From the NCBI RefSeq assembly GCF_002953255.1, contig NZ_CP026498.1, positions 7,153,562-7,217,561 of the forward strand: 64,000 nt of DNA, written 5' to 3'. Below, in pieces: positions 27,031-35,431 of the stretch; the stretch's first letter is position 1; every line of letters begins with the position of its first letter. The position numbers were made by a program, and so were the translations under genes. Source of the DNA: Streptomyces sp. CB01881 (GTDB taxonomy: Bacteria > Actinomycetota > Actinomycetes > Streptomycetales > Streptomycetaceae). The notes beneath the pieces are model-generated. The model was given only the letters and a program-made list of their open reading frames with translations, was not told where the DNA came from and ran no database searches.

Positions 27031-28008
27031 ATGGCCGACCTGATGACGGAGGAGCCGGTCGAGCTCCAGCTGGAGCGGTACCGGACGGAGCTGACGGGCT
27101 ACTGCTACCGCATGCTCGGCTCGGTCTTCGAGGCCGAGGACGCGGTGCAGGAGACGATGATCCGCGCCTGGCGCGGCCACCGGGGCTTCGAGGGCCGGGC
27201 CGCGCTGCGGTCCTGGCTGTACCGGATCGCCACCAACGTCTGCCTGGACGCGCTGAACGGCCGCAACGGCCGGGCCCGGCCGATGGACCTGGCCGGGCCG
27301 TCCACCGTGGCCACCGCGACCGACGCCCGACTGCCCGAGGTGACGTGGATCGGCCCGGCGCCGGACGGCCGGGTGGTGTCCGAGACGGGGGACCCGGCCG
27401 AGGTGGCCGCCCAGCGCGAGTCGGTGCGGCTGGCGTTCGTCGCCGCGCTCCAGCGGCTGGCGCCCCGGCAGCGGGCGGTGCTGATCCTGCGTGAGGTGCT
27501 GGGCTGGAAGGCGGCCGAGGTCGCCGAACTGCTGGGCGTCACCGTGGCGTCCGTGAACAGCGCGCTCCAGCGGGCGCGGTCGGTGCTCTCCACGGACGCC
27601 GCGGCGGTCCGCCCGGCGTCCGCGCTGGACGAGGACCACCAGGCACTGCTCTCCCGCTACGTCTCGGCCTTCGAGGCGTACGACATGGACGGGCTGGCGG
27701 CGCTGCTGCACGAGGACGTCACGCTCAACATGCCGCCGTTCGAGCTGTGGCTGACCGGGCACGCCGACATCCGCGAGTGGATGCTCGGCCCGGGCCACGG
27801 CTGCCGGGGCTCGCGGCTGGTCCCGGTGGAGGCCAACGGCAGCCCGGCCTTCGGGCAGTACCGGCCGAGCCCGGCGGGCGGCCACGAGCCGTGGGCGCTG
27901 ATCGTGCTGGAGGTGTCAGAGGGCCGGATCACCGGGCTCACCAACTTCCTCGACACCGACGTGCTCTTCCCGCTCTTCGGCCTTCCGCCGAGGCTGGACG
28001 CCGAGTAG
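27031..28008 (+). CDS. ECF sigma factor with C-terminal SnoaL-like domain
   Basis: The 325-residue protein has sigma region 2 (CYRMLGSVFEAEDAVQETMI and RSWLYRIATNVCLD) and region 4 (LPRQ-like LAPRQRAVLILREVLGWKAA, EVAELLGVTVASVNSALQRA). A SnoaL-like extension of about 120 residues follows (from YVSAFEAYDMDGLAALLHED). Such fused ECFs lack a classical anti-sigma partner, and the extension is thought to regulate activity. ATG 27031 is preferred over GTG 27007. Its 3' end overlaps the convergent STAS gene by 93 bp. Confidence 0.92.
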   Translation: MADLMTEEPVELQLERYRTELTGYCYRMLGSVFEAEDAVQETMIRAWRGHRGFEGRAALRSWLYRIATNVCLDALNGRNGRARPMDLAGPSTVATATDARLPEVTWIGPAPDGRVVSETGDPAEVAAQRESVRLAFVAALQRLAPRQRAVLILREVLGWKAAEVAELLGVTVASVNSALQRARSVLSTDAAAVRPASALDEDHQALLSRYVSAFEAYDMDGLAALLHEDVTLNMPPFELWLTGHADIREWMLGPGHGCRGSRLVPVEANGSPAFGQYRPSPAGGHEPWALIVLEVSEGRITGLTNFLDTDVLFPLFGLPPRLDAE

Positions 28009-28284
28009 GTCCGGCAGGCCGTCCTGCGCCACCGGCGGCAGGACACCGGCCAGCCCGCTGAACGCGAGCAGCTCCCGCAGGGGGCCGCTCACGTTCTTCA
28101 GTTCCACCCGGACGCCGTGCCGGGCGGCGGCGAGCCGCAGCCGGGCGAGGGCGTCCACGACGGCCAGGTCGGCGCCGGGAAGTGCGGCGAGGTCGCAGGT
28201 CAGCCGTTGGTCCTGCGACAGGGTCAGGGGTGTCTCCAGGTTGGTGTTCACGGAGGTTGGACCGGAGCGTCGGGTGTGGCTCAT
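27916..28284 (-). CDS. STAS-domain protein (anti-anti-sigma/MlaB-like)
   Basis: A 122-residue single STAS domain: CDLAALPGADLAVVDALARL, VRVELKNVSGPLRELLAFSG and LAGVLP, with an acidic tail (KAEEREEHVGVEEVGEPGD) common in streptomycete homologues. The phosphorylatable Ser of SpoIIAA is represented by VSGPLRELL at a different place, so it may not be a classical anti-anti-sigma factor. The last 93 bp lie antisense to the ECF gene, so both mRNAs overlap tail to tail. Confidence 0.8.
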   Translation of the reverse strand: MSHTRRSGPTSVNTNLETPLTLSQDQRLTCDLAALPGADLAVVDALARLRLAAARHGVRVELKNVSGPLRELLAFSGLAGVLPPVAQDGLPDLLGVQPRRKAEEREEHVGVEEVGEPGDPAL

Positions 28285-28484
28285 CGGTCCGTCGGAAGAA
28301 TTCGGCGGAGAGCCGTCCGAGCAGCTCGCCGTGTCGAAGAGGACCCCCGGGCGGGTGTGCCGCGTACGGTGCCGGCCCGTGCCGGCCGGCACCGGCACCT
28401 ACTGCACCGGACCGCGCCGCGCCGTGCTCCGGCATGGGTGGCAGAGTGGGCGGCAGTTGCCCCTGCGCCGGAGGAGGACCGCCC

Positions 28485-29051
28485 GTGTCGGCAGAGCCGT
28501 CGAAGCCCGAGCCGTCGAAGCCCGAGTCGTTGAAGTCCGAGCCGTTGAAGTCCGAGCCGTCGGGGCCCGAGCCGTTGAAGTCCAGGGAGGAGTGGCTGGC
28601 GTCCCTGCCGCGGGTCTACGCGGCCGCCGGGTGCGTGCTGCGGGACGCGTCGGGCCGGATCCTGATCGTGAAGGCCGGCTACCGGGAGCACTGGCAGTTC
28701 CCGGGCGGCACGATCGACCTCGGGGAGGGGCCCGCCGAGTGCGCCGCGCGGGAGCTGACCGAGGAGACCGGGCTGGTCCGGCCGGCCGGCGACCTGCTGG
28801 CGGTCTCCTGGACCCACCCCTCCGCCGAACTCGACCACCCGGCCGGGCACTTCCTCTTCGACTTCGGCACCGTCCCGGACGGCACCCCCGTGACCGTCCC
28901 GGCCGGTGAGCTGGACGACTACCGCTGGGCCGGCGACGAGGAGGCGCTCGAACTCCTCGGTCCGGCAAGGTCCCTGCGGCTGCGGGCGGCGATGGAGGCG
29001 GCCGCCGACGGGCGGGTTCGGATCGTCACCACCCACGTGTCCGGCTTCTGA
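28485..29051 (+). CDS. Nudix hydrolase with repetitive N-terminal tail
   Basis: The 188-residue protein starts at GTG 28485 with GGAGGAGG 7 bp upstream. Residues 4-32 are a Glu-Pro-Ser-Lys repeat encoded by 15-bp tandem DNA repeats. The Nudix domain follows (RVYAAAGCVLRDASGRILIV), and its box begins GGTIDLGEGPAE and ends RELTEETGL with all Glu intact. The substrate is unknown. The tail is probably disordered and looks recently expanded. Confidence 0.9.
   Translation: MSAEPSKPEPSKPESLKSEPLKSEPSGPEPLKSREEWLASLPRVYAAAGCVLRDASGRILIVKAGYREHWQFPGGTIDLGEGPAECAARELTEETGLVRPAGDLLAVSWTHPSAELDHPAGHFLFDFGTVPDGTPVTVPAGELDDYRWAGDEEALELLGPARSLRLRAAMEAAADGRVRIVTTHVSGF
28494..28583 (+). repeat. 15-bp coding tandem repeat, about six copies
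   Basis: The unit GAGCCGTCGAAGCCC and close variants (GAGCCGTTGAAGTCC) encode EPSKP/EPLKS repeats at the N-terminus of the Nudix protein. Confidence 0.85.
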
Positions 29052-29056
29052 CGCCG

Positions 29057-29086
29057 CCCGGGCCCCCGGGGTGCCGGGGGCCCGGG
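29057..29086. terminator. Bidirectional hairpin
   Basis: Perfect 13-bp arms 29057-29069 and 29074-29086 enclose a GGTG loop, between the convergent Nudix and Clp-N genes. Confidence 0.85.
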
Positions 29087-29094
29087 TGATGCGC

Positions 29095-29844
29095 TCATTC
29101 CTGCGTGTCGGCGCGTGCCGCGATGTACGCCGCGACGGCCTCCGCGGTGAAGGTCTCCGCCTCGGCCTTGTCCACGCCGAGGTCGGTGAGCGGGCCCGCA
29201 CCGTTCGCCTGCTCCAGCAGTGCGAGCAGGATGTGTTCGGTGCCGACGTAGTTGTGCCCGAGCTTGAGCGCCTCGCGGAAGGTCAGCTCCAGCACCTTCT
29301 TGCCCTCGGCGTCGTACGGGATCAGCCCGGGCGTCTCGTCGGCCGCGGCGGGCAGCGTGGCGGTGACCGCCTCCCGGACGGCCTCCGGGGTGATGCCCTG
29401 GGCGGCCAGGGCCTTGACGGCCAGGCCCTCCGGTTCGGCGAGCAGGCCGAGCAGGATGTGCCCGGTGCCGATCTCGGCGTTGCCGGCCCGTCGGGCCTCC
29501 TCCTGCGACTCCATCACCACGTGCCGTGCCCGGGGGGTGAAGCGGCTGAAGCCCTGGCTGGGGTCGAGGTCGGCGGGCGTGCCCGGGTCCTTGGGGACGA
29601 ACCGCTTCTGGGCGGCCTGCTTGCTGACGCCCATGCTGCGGCCGATGTCGGTCCAGGACGCGCCGGAACGGCGGGCCTGGTCGACGAAGTGGCCGATCAG
29701 GTGGTCGGCGAGCTCGCCGAGGTGGTCGGCGGCGATGACCGCGTCGGAGAGCTGGTCGAGCGCGTCGCTGTGGACCTTCTTGATCGCGTCGATCAGGTCG
29801 TCGAGGCGCAGCGGAGTGGTCTTGGGAACAACGGGATTCTCCAT
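29095..29844 (-). CDS. Clp N-terminal-domain protein with HTH
   Basis: The 249-residue protein has an N-terminal helical HTH segment (SGASWTDIGRSMGVSKQAAQ, KRF) followed by two Clp-N repeats (FTPRARHVVMESQEEARRAG with GTGHILLGLL, and LELTFREALKLGHNYVGTEH). There is no AAA+ domain, so it is not a ClpA/C unfoldase. It may be an adaptor or a DNA-binding regulator sensing a Clp-type ligand. No Shine-Dalgarno is visible; the promoter elements place the transcription start at or next to the ATG, pointing to a leaderless mRNA. Confidence 0.88.
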   Translation of the reverse strand: MENPVVPKTTPLRLDDLIDAIKKVHSDALDQLSDAVIAADHLGELADHLIGHFVDQARRSGASWTDIGRSMGVSKQAAQKRFVPKDPGTPADLDPSQGFSRFTPRARHVVMESQEEARRAGNAEIGTGHILLGLLAEPEGLAVKALAAQGITPEAVREAVTATLPAAADETPGLIPYDAEGKKVLELTFREALKLGHNYVGTEHILLALLEQANGAGPLTDLGVDKAEAETFTAEAVAAYIAARADTQE

Positions 29845-29848
29845 GCGT

Positions 29849-29893
29849 CAACCGTAGGTTGTCGACCCGAGGATCGTCAACCATCGGTTGACG
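29849..29893 (-). promoter_or_regulatory. Leaderless promoter covered by two GTTGAC-type dyads
   Basis: On the minus strand TTGACG (29880-29875) and TACGGT (29856-29851) are 18 bp apart; the expected start falls at the ATG (29844). Two related inverted repeats overlap these boxes: CAACC-GTA-GGTTG at 29849-29861 and CGTCAACC-ATC-GGTTGACG at 29875-29893, centred 29 bp apart. They are candidate operators, plausibly for the HTH protein they precede. Confidence 0.6.
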
Positions 29894-29944
29894 ATGTTCC
29901 GAGTTGTGGCGATCGGTTGTCCGGGCGCCCGGCGGGCCTGTCGT

Positions 29945-30391
29945 TCAGATGGTCAGCTTGAACCCGTCGTGACTGCGCGCGAAGCCGAGCGAGGCGTAGA
30001 AGCGGTGAGCCTCGGTGCGGCGCTTGTTGCTGGTCAGCTGGACCAGCGTGCAGCCGCGGTCACGGGCCCGCCCGACGGCCCGGGTCAGCAGCTCGCGCCC
30101 GAGGCCGGCGCCCCGGCGGTCGGCGCGCACCCGGACGGCCTCGATCAGCGCGCGCTCCTCGCCGTGCCGGCCGAGCCCGGGGATGTAGGTGAGCTGGAGG
30201 CAGCCGAGCACCGTGCCGTCGCCCTCGTCCAGGACCATCAGCTCGTTGCGGGAGTCCGCGTCCACGTCGGCGAAGGCGCGGGCGTAGGCTTCGTCGACCC
30301 GTACGGTGGCGGGGTCGGTCACCCGGTCCTCGTCGGCGAGCAGGGCGATGACGGCGGGCAGGTCCTGGCGGGTGGCGGTACGGAAGATCAC
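29945..30391 (-). CDS. GNAT N-acetyltransferase
   Basis: A 148-residue GNAT domain. It has the acetyl-CoA motif RVRADRRGAGLGRELLTRAV (R/Q-x-x-G-x-G/A) followed by GCTLVQLTSNKRRTEAHRFY and ASLGF. GTG 30391 gives a normal family N-terminus (VIFRTATRQDLPAVIALL); the longer frame is not supported. The substrate is unknown. It is divergent from another GNAT gene. Confidence 0.88.
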   Translation of the reverse strand: MIFRTATRQDLPAVIALLADEDRVTDPATVRVDEAYARAFADVDADSRNELMVLDEGDGTVLGCLQLTYIPGLGRHGEERALIEAVRVRADRRGAGLGRELLTRAVGRARDRGCTLVQLTSNKRRTEAHRFYASLGFARSHDGFKLTI

Positions 30392-30463
30392 GCCCGGAGT
30401 CTGCCAGAGGCGGTCCGGCAGGGGTGGTCCGGCAGGGGTGCCGGCGGGGTTGCGAGGAGGGAC

Positions 30464-31036
30464 GTGCGGATACTCACCGCGCCGGAGGCCGAGGTGCCCG
30501 GCGAACTCAAGCTCCAGGTGGCCGCGTTGCAGGACCAGGCCTGGCCCGGCCCGCCGGTGCCGTCCACCGCGCTGGTGCACGACCCGGCGCTGCGGCCGGT
30601 GTCGATGCTGCTGCTGGACGGCGACCGTGTGGTGGCCGCGCTCGACGTGCTCTCCAAGGAACTGGACCACGCCGGGCGGACGTTCGCGGCGAGCGGGCTG
30701 AGCGCCGTGGTCACCGACCGGGCGCGGCGTGGCCGCGGGTACGGGCGGAGGCTGGTGGCGGCCGCCCGCGCCGCCGTCGTGCAGGGCGGCGCGGACCTCG
30801 GCCTGTTCACCTGCGACCGCGGCCTCCGCGGCTTCTACGAGGGTGCGGGCTGGGAGCTGCTGCCGGGCGCGGTGCTGGTCGGGGGGACGGCCGAGGAGCC
30901 GTTCCCCAGTGATCAGGACGGCTTCGACAAGGTCACCATGGCCGGCTTCTTCACCGACCGTGCCGCCCGGCACCGGCCGGACTTCGAGGGCCGACGGATA
31001 GCGCTGCACCCGGGTGACATCGACCGGCTCTGGTGA
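30464..31036 (+). CDS. GNAT N-acetyltransferase
   Basis: The 190-residue GNAT protein starts at GTG 30464, with GAGGAGGG 3-10 bp upstream. The acetyl-CoA loop is DRARRGRGYGRRLVAAARAA, and the C-terminal strand-helix is LFTCDRGLRGFYEGAGWELL. The substrate is unknown. An 18-bp tandem repeat begins at the stop codon. Confidence 0.88.
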   Translation: MRILTAPEAEVPGELKLQVAALQDQAWPGPPVPSTALVHDPALRPVSMLLLDGDRVVAALDVLSKELDHAGRTFAASGLSAVVTDRARRGRGYGRRLVAAARAAVVQGGADLGLFTCDRGLRGFYEGAGWELLPGAVLVGGTAEEPFPSDQDGFDKVTMAGFFTDRAARHRPDFEGRRIALHPGDIDRLW

Positions 31037-31104
31037 TCGGCGCGCGGCCCGTGATCGGCGTGCGGCCCGTGATCGGCGTGCGGCCCGTGATCGGCGCGCG
31101 GCCC
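31033..31104. repeat. 18-bp tandem repeat, four copies
   Basis: Units GTGATCGGCGYGCGGCCC at 31033, 31051, 31069 and 31087 differ only at one C/T position. The array begins within the stop codon of the GNAT gene and fills the gap to the convergent phosphatase gene. Confidence 0.95.
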
Positions 31105-31195
31105 GTGGCCCGTGGCCGGCGGTTCGTCCGGCGATCGGCGGTGCGTCCGGCGACCGGCCGCGTACCGGGCGGTCCGCTACGCGCCGGGTGGCCCG

Positions 31196-31933
31196 CTACG
31201 CGTCCAGCAGCCGGGCGCGGACGGCGGCGAGGTCGGCCGGGTCGACACCGGCGGCGAGCAGGTAGCCGGCCGGGTCGAAGCCGTCGAGCGTGGCGTACAG
31301 GGCGGCCTCGGCGGTGGTGCCGGCCTCGGAGAGCACCGCGTCGATCCGCAGGTGCTGGTCGGGCAGGCCGAGCATCCCGTACAGCGGGCGGACGTTGGGG
31401 GCACTGAGCAGGTAGTCGGCGACGATCTCGGACGGCTCGGCACCCGCGAGGGCGAGCAGCAGCAGGGCGGCGAGGCCGGTGCGGTCACGGCCGGCGCCGC
31501 AGTGCACGACCAGTCCGCCGGGCCGGGCGCCGGCGATCGTGGTGACCAGTTCGGCGGCGGCGTGCGCGCAGTGGTCCAGGTAGGGGCGGAGGGCGAGCGG
31601 GGTGCCGTCCAGCCTTCCGTACGTCTCCCACCAGGCGGGGCCGGCCAGTTCGTCCAGCGGGACGCGGATCAGCTCGACGCCCTCGGGGAGGGGGAGGAGG
31701 GGCTTGTACTCCTCGATGTTGCGCAGGTCGACGACGGTGCGTATGCCGTGGTCGAGGAGGGTGTCCCAGCCCTCGGCGGTGAGGCGGTCCAGGTTGTCGG
31801 CCCGGACGATCGCGCGGTGGGCGGTCCGGCCGCCGTCGGTGGTGCGGATTCCGCCGAGGTCGCGGACGTTGAGGCAGCCGTCCCAGACCAGCGTGCGGTC
31901 GTCGGTGGTGGTCAGCGCGTGCGTCCGGCTCAT
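31196..31933 (-). CDS. Tyrosine/dual-specificity phosphatase (PTP-like)
   Basis: The 245-residue protein has the signature VVHCGAGRDRTG (C-x5-R P-loop) and the preceding NVRDLGG and TVVDLRNIEEY segments of bacterial PTP-B/LipA-type phosphatases. These act on phosphotyrosine proteins or phosphoinositides; the substrate is unknown. ATG 31933 has GGGGA 5 bp upstream. Confidence 0.9.
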   Translation of the reverse strand: MSRTHALTTTDDRTLVWDGCLNVRDLGGIRTTDGGRTAHRAIVRADNLDRLTAEGWDTLLDHGIRTVVDLRNIEEYKPLLPLPEGVELIRVPLDELAGPAWWETYGRLDGTPLALRPYLDHCAHAAAELVTTIAGARPGGLVVHCGAGRDRTGLAALLLLALAGAEPSEIVADYLLSAPNVRPLYGMLGLPDQHLRIDAVLSEAGTTAEAALYATLDGFDPAGYLLAAGVDPADLAAVRARLLDA

Positions 31934-32048
31934 CAGGTCCCCGTCTCTCACCGGGGGTCCGTTACCCCCTCGTTATCAGAGGACTATCGGGGCGGTCGGA
32001 TGGTTCCTCGGTTGTGTGACCTGGCGTCAGCAGCGCTCCGGCCGGCGA

Positions 32049-32819
32049 TCAGCAGACGGTCGGCTCGGCGGCCTCGGCGCGCACCAGCTTCTCCATCGGC
32101 TCGGCGGCGGTCTGACCGAGCACCGAGCCGACGACGATCGCGCCCACCAGGAGGACGGTGGAGAGCCAGGCCATCGTCGACACCGGGAGGGTGAAGGCGC
32201 CGACCACGCGGGCCGTGCACTCGGCCAGCAGGGCGACGCCCCAGATCCCCGAGAGGAGGCGCTCGTAGCGGCGGAACGAGGCGGAGCGGGCCGCCCGGCC
32301 CTCGGCCAGCCGCTGCCAGGCGGCGGAACGGGCCCGGTCGCCCCTGGTCAGGAAGGGCATCACCATCGGCGACATCAGCGGCCGGCCGATCAGCGCGGAG
32401 ACGAGGATCGCCAGCGCGAGGCTGCCGCTGAGCGCGCCGTCCTTGGCGAGCATCAGCCGGGCGTCGCCGGTGACGGTGGTGAGTGCCAGGCCGACGACGT
32501 TGACGCCGAGCATCATCGACGCCCACAGGTTGAGCCTGCGCTCGCGGAGCAGGCCGGCGACGGTCCGGACGGCCGGGATCGCGCCGCTCCAGGCGAGGGC
32601 GGCGAACTCGCTCATGCCGAACGCGGAGTGCAGCAGGTAGTAGCCGGCCAGTGGGGCGGCGACGTCCAGGGCGAGCGGGCGGAGGCCGGCGGCGAGCGGG
32701 TTCCGGGCCTTGGCGGTGGCCGTGTCGTCCGTGGCCGTGCCGTCGGTGCTCTTGGCGACGGCGACGGCGACGGCGACGGTGGCGGTGACGGTGGCGGGGG
32801 CGCTGAGGGTCTGGCTCAC
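32049..32819 (-). CDS. VC0807-like polytopic membrane protein
   Basis: A 256-residue protein with a Thr/Ala/Val-rich leader encoded partly by GGCGAC repeats (32756-32779), followed by about six hydrophobic segments. Family-type pieces include GYYLLHSAFGMSEFAALAWS, GLLRERRLNLWASMMLG and ALIGRPLMSPMVMPFLTRG. GTG 32819 has GGAGG 8 bp upstream. Function unknown in the family. Confidence 0.75.
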   Translation of the reverse strand: MSQTLSAPATVTATVAVAVAVAKSTDGTATDDTATAKARNPLAAGLRPLALDVAAPLAGYYLLHSAFGMSEFAALAWSGAIPAVRTVAGLLRERRLNLWASMMLGVNVVGLALTTVTGDARLMLAKDGALSGSLALAILVSALIGRPLMSPMVMPFLTRGDRARSAAWQRLAEGRAARSASFRRYERLLSGIWGVALLAECTARVVGAFTLPVSTMAWLSTVLLVGAIVVGSVLGQTAAEPMEKLVRAEAAEPTVC

Positions 32820-33269
32820 GGTGGGTTCCTCCCCGGACTGGCTGCTCGGCCTGCGGGCCGTTGCCCGCGTCGTGCCTCCATTTTTCCGGGCCGACCCTCC
32901 GTCAGAGCAGTGTCGTCCGTGGCGGGATCCGCATGACAGTTGTCACAGTGCGCGCCATGACGGGCCCGCCGACCTGCACCTTCACCCGTCGGCCCGCGCC
33001 TTCATTCGTCGGGTCCGCGTCTACACCCGCCGTCCCGCGTCTTCACCCGCCGGCCGGGGTGTGACCAGCCGGTGCGGGCTGGGCGGCACCTCCCCCCCCG
33101 GACGTCCTCGCCGACGGGCAGCGCCTCCCGCCGGCTTCCGGGGACGACTCCCGCCCGCTCCCCGGAACCGGCCCGCCTCGCTCCCCGGGACGGTGCCGCC
33201 CGGGCCGCCGGGCCCCGCGCCGGGCCTCCCGCGACCCGGGCGACGCGTAACCGCTCGCCCGGATGGCGC
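32820..33269. other. Intergenic region with degenerate tandem repeats
   Basis: About 450 bp between divergent genes with no convincing ORF. An AT-rich patch (CATTTTTCC, 32879-32887) and a TGACA-GT-TGTCA dyad (32934-32945) may be regulatory. From 32976 to 33060 there are four degenerate copies, about 20 bp each, of a CTTCACCCGYCGGCCCGCG-like unit. A C8 run lies near 33091. Confidence 0.55.
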
Positions 33270-34142
33270 ATGATGTGGCGGGTGCAGAGTGCAGAGCGCC
33301 CCGGAGCGGGCACCGACAGCCCCGTCGGCCGGCCCGGACCGCCACCGACGTCGGGCCCCCCGGCCGGTCCCCCGTCCGTCCCACCCCCGGGGGCCGCCCC
33401 CGCCGACCTGTCGGCCGCGGTCCGGGCCGCGCAGGACGGGGACGAGGAGGCGTTCCGGCTGCTGTTCCGGAGTGTGCAGCCGGGCCTGCTCCGCTACCTC
33501 CGGGTGCTGGTCGGCGGCCGCCCCGAGGACGCCCAGGACGCCGAGGACATCGCCTCCGAGGCCTGGCTGCAGATCGCCCGCGACCTGCGCACCTTCTCCG
33601 GGGACGGGGACGGCTTCCGCGGCTGGGCGGCCACCATCGCCCGTAACCGCGCGCTCGACCACCTGCGGGCCCGCCGCCGCCGCCCGGTCGCCGACCTGCC
33701 GTTCGAGTACCTGTCCGAGCTGGCCGCCGGGGACGACACGGCCGGCGCGGCGCTGGCCTCCGTCGGTACGGCGGACGCGCTGGCCCTGATCTCCCGGCTG
33801 CCCCGCGACCAGGCCGAGGCGGTGCTGCTGCGGGTGGTGATGGAGCTGGACGCGGAGAGCGCCGCGCGGGTGCTCGGCAAGAAGTCGGGCAGCGTGCGGA
33901 TGGCCGCGCACCGGGGACTGCGCCGACTGGCCAAGGTGCTGGAGCAGTCCTTCACGGCGGGTGCGGGGATCCCGGCCCAGTCGCTTGCCGGGCCGTCCGG
34001 GCAGCCGGTCCGGCAGGCGGCTGGGCGCGGGGCGGGGCCGGTGGCCGGGCCCGCCGCCGGGCCGGTCGAGAGGGGCGGGAAAAAAAATTCTGCGCAGGGT
34101 GTGACAGAACGCCGGGCCGCGACGCTGAAGGACATGAGATGA
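33270..34142 (+). CDS. ECF RNA polymerase sigma factor
   Basis: About 290 residues. After a Pro/Gly-rich leader come sigma region 2 (DGDEEAFRLLFRSVQPGLLR, AEDIASEAWLQIARDL, FRGWAATIARNRALDHLRAR) and region 4 (LISRLPRDQAEAVLLRVVME, ESAARVLGKKSGSVRMAAHR). The start is uncertain among ATG 33270, ATG 33273 and GTG 33282. The C-terminal tail is low-complexity Gly/Ala/Pro and ends in a run of eight A (34080-34087) read as GKKNS. The stop TGA overlaps the ATG of the next gene, the usual layout for a sigma/anti-sigma pair. Confidence 0.9.
   Translation: MMWRVQSAERPGAGTDSPVGRPGPPPTSGPPAGPPSVPPPGAAPADLSAAVRAAQDGDEEAFRLLFRSVQPGLLRYLRVLVGGRPEDAQDAEDIASEAWLQIARDLRTFSGDGDGFRGWAATIARNRALDHLRARRRRPVADLPFEYLSELAAGDDTAGAALASVGTADALALISRLPRDQAEAVLLRVVMELDAESAARVLGKKSGSVRMAAHRGLRRLAKVLEQSFTAGAGIPAQSLAGPSGQPVRQAAGRGAGPVAGPAAGPVERGGKKNSAQGVTERRAATLKDMR
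34080..34087 (+). other. A8 slippery run before the sigma/anti-sigma junction
   Basis: Eight consecutive A occur in a very GC-rich coding region. In the zero frame they read AAA AAA AAT. A -1 shift, or one extra A in the transcript, opens a frame with no stop up to the ATG of the anti-sigma gene 51 bp later, in the same frame as that gene. Confidence 0.5.
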
Positions 34143-35194
34143 GCACCAACCGATCCCGTCGGATCGACCGCGACACGGCCGAGCAGCTGCTCGGCGGTGC
34201 TGTGGGCGGACCGTCGGCCGGGCAGGACGCCTCGCTCACCGGACCGGAGGCCGGCACCGGGGCACTCGCCCACGTGCTGGCCGCCGCAGCCGCCCCGGCG
34301 GTGGCGGGCGAACTGGCCGGGGAGGAGGCCGCCCTGGCCGCGTTCCGGGAGGCCCGTCTCGCGCCTGCTCCCGCTGTACCCGCCGCACCCGCACCCGTCC
34401 GGAGACGATCGATGGCAACCGCCGCCCTGGCCAGGGCCTTCAGCACGAAGGCCGTTGCCGTCGTGCTCGGGGCCACGGCGCTCGGTGGTGTGGCGGTCGC
34501 GGCCGGCACGGGCAACCTGCCGTCCGCGCTCGGCGGCTCCGGCGGGCCGGACCGCCCGCCGGTGGGCCCGGCCGTCGTCGACACGTCCTCCGTTCCGGGG
34601 ACGGGGTCCGGCACGGGCGGCGCCTCGAAGGGCCGGCACCCCGCCGACGGCTCGTCGGCCTCCGGCCCGTCCACCGGTGGTCCCGCCTCCGGTGCCCCTT
34701 CCGCCGGCGGCGCGTCCGCCGGGGCGGGGAAGCCGTCGGTGCCCGGCGCCTCGCCCTCCGGGGACACCCGGGGCGGGCAGGCCGAGGCGGCGATGGTCGC
34801 CCTCTGCCGGGGGTTCGCCGACCGGGCGGGCAAGGGCGAGCGCCCGCGCCTGCTGGTCGCGGACCCGCAGTTCGGCGCGCTGGTCGCGGCGGCCGGCGGT
34901 CCGGACAAGGTGGAGGACTACTGCGGGGAGGCACTCCGGCGGGCGGGCGACGACGACCGCAAGGGCGCCACCCCGCAGCCCCGCAGCAGCAACGACGGCG
35001 ACAACACCGGTGGTAACACCGGCGGCGGTGCCGACAACACCGGCGGCAACGACGGCGGCAACGGGAAGGGCGCCGGTACCGGCGGAAAGGGCGGTGCAAG
35101 CACCCCGGCACTGCCCGCCGTACCGACGCTCCCCGGCGTCAGCCCGAAGCCGGACCGCACCGACAAGCCGGCCGACGCCTCACCCAAGAGGTAA
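34139..35194 (+). CDS. Probable membrane anti-sigma factor
   Basis: The 351-residue protein overlaps the ECF stop (ATGA). The N-terminal 75 residues are helical and cytosolic-like (DRDTAEQLLGG, LAGEEAALAAFREARL), as in streptomycete anti-sigma partners. One membrane helix follows at about 100-122 (AVAVVLGATALGGVAVAAGT). The remainder is a Gly/Ser/Pro-rich extracellular region with a small conserved-looking patch (MVALCRGFADRAGKGERPRL) and a second Cys in VEDYCGEAL. There is no zinc HxxxCxxC motif. The anti-sigma role is inferred from position and topology. Confidence 0.7.
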   Translation: MSTNRSRRIDRDTAEQLLGGAVGGPSAGQDASLTGPEAGTGALAHVLAAAAAPAVAGELAGEEAALAAFREARLAPAPAVPAAPAPVRRRSMATAALARAFSTKAVAVVLGATALGGVAVAAGTGNLPSALGGSGGPDRPPVGPAVVDTSSVPGTGSGTGGASKGRHPADGSSASGPSTGGPASGAPSAGGASAGAGKPSVPGASPSGDTRGGQAEAAMVALCRGFADRAGKGERPRLLVADPQFGALVAAAGGPDKVEDYCGEALRRAGDDDRKGATPQPRSSNDGDNTGGNTGGGADNTGGNDGGNGKGAGTGGKGGASTPALPAVPTLPGVSPKPDRTDKPADASPKR

Positions 35195-35431
35195 CCCCAG
35201 AACTCCGGATGGGCGGCGAGCGAATCCCCCCGGGCCCGTCGCCCATCCGGACCGAACCACCCGCTCCGCCCGGCAGTACCCGCTCCACCCGGCAGTACCG
35301 CAGTACCAGCACCACCCGCAGACTCCGGGTGGCCGGTCGGCTCCCCCGTGCCCACCGTCCGCCCGGCCGGCCCCGGCCGGACCGGCAGGCGCACCCCGGA
35401 CGCGCCACCGGCCCGGCCAGGACCGGGATCC

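Noticed and set aside
31033..31104. Four regular 18-bp repeats considered as a CRISPR-like array
   Set aside because: The repeats are contiguous with no spacers and no cas genes lie nearby; it is a simple tandem array.
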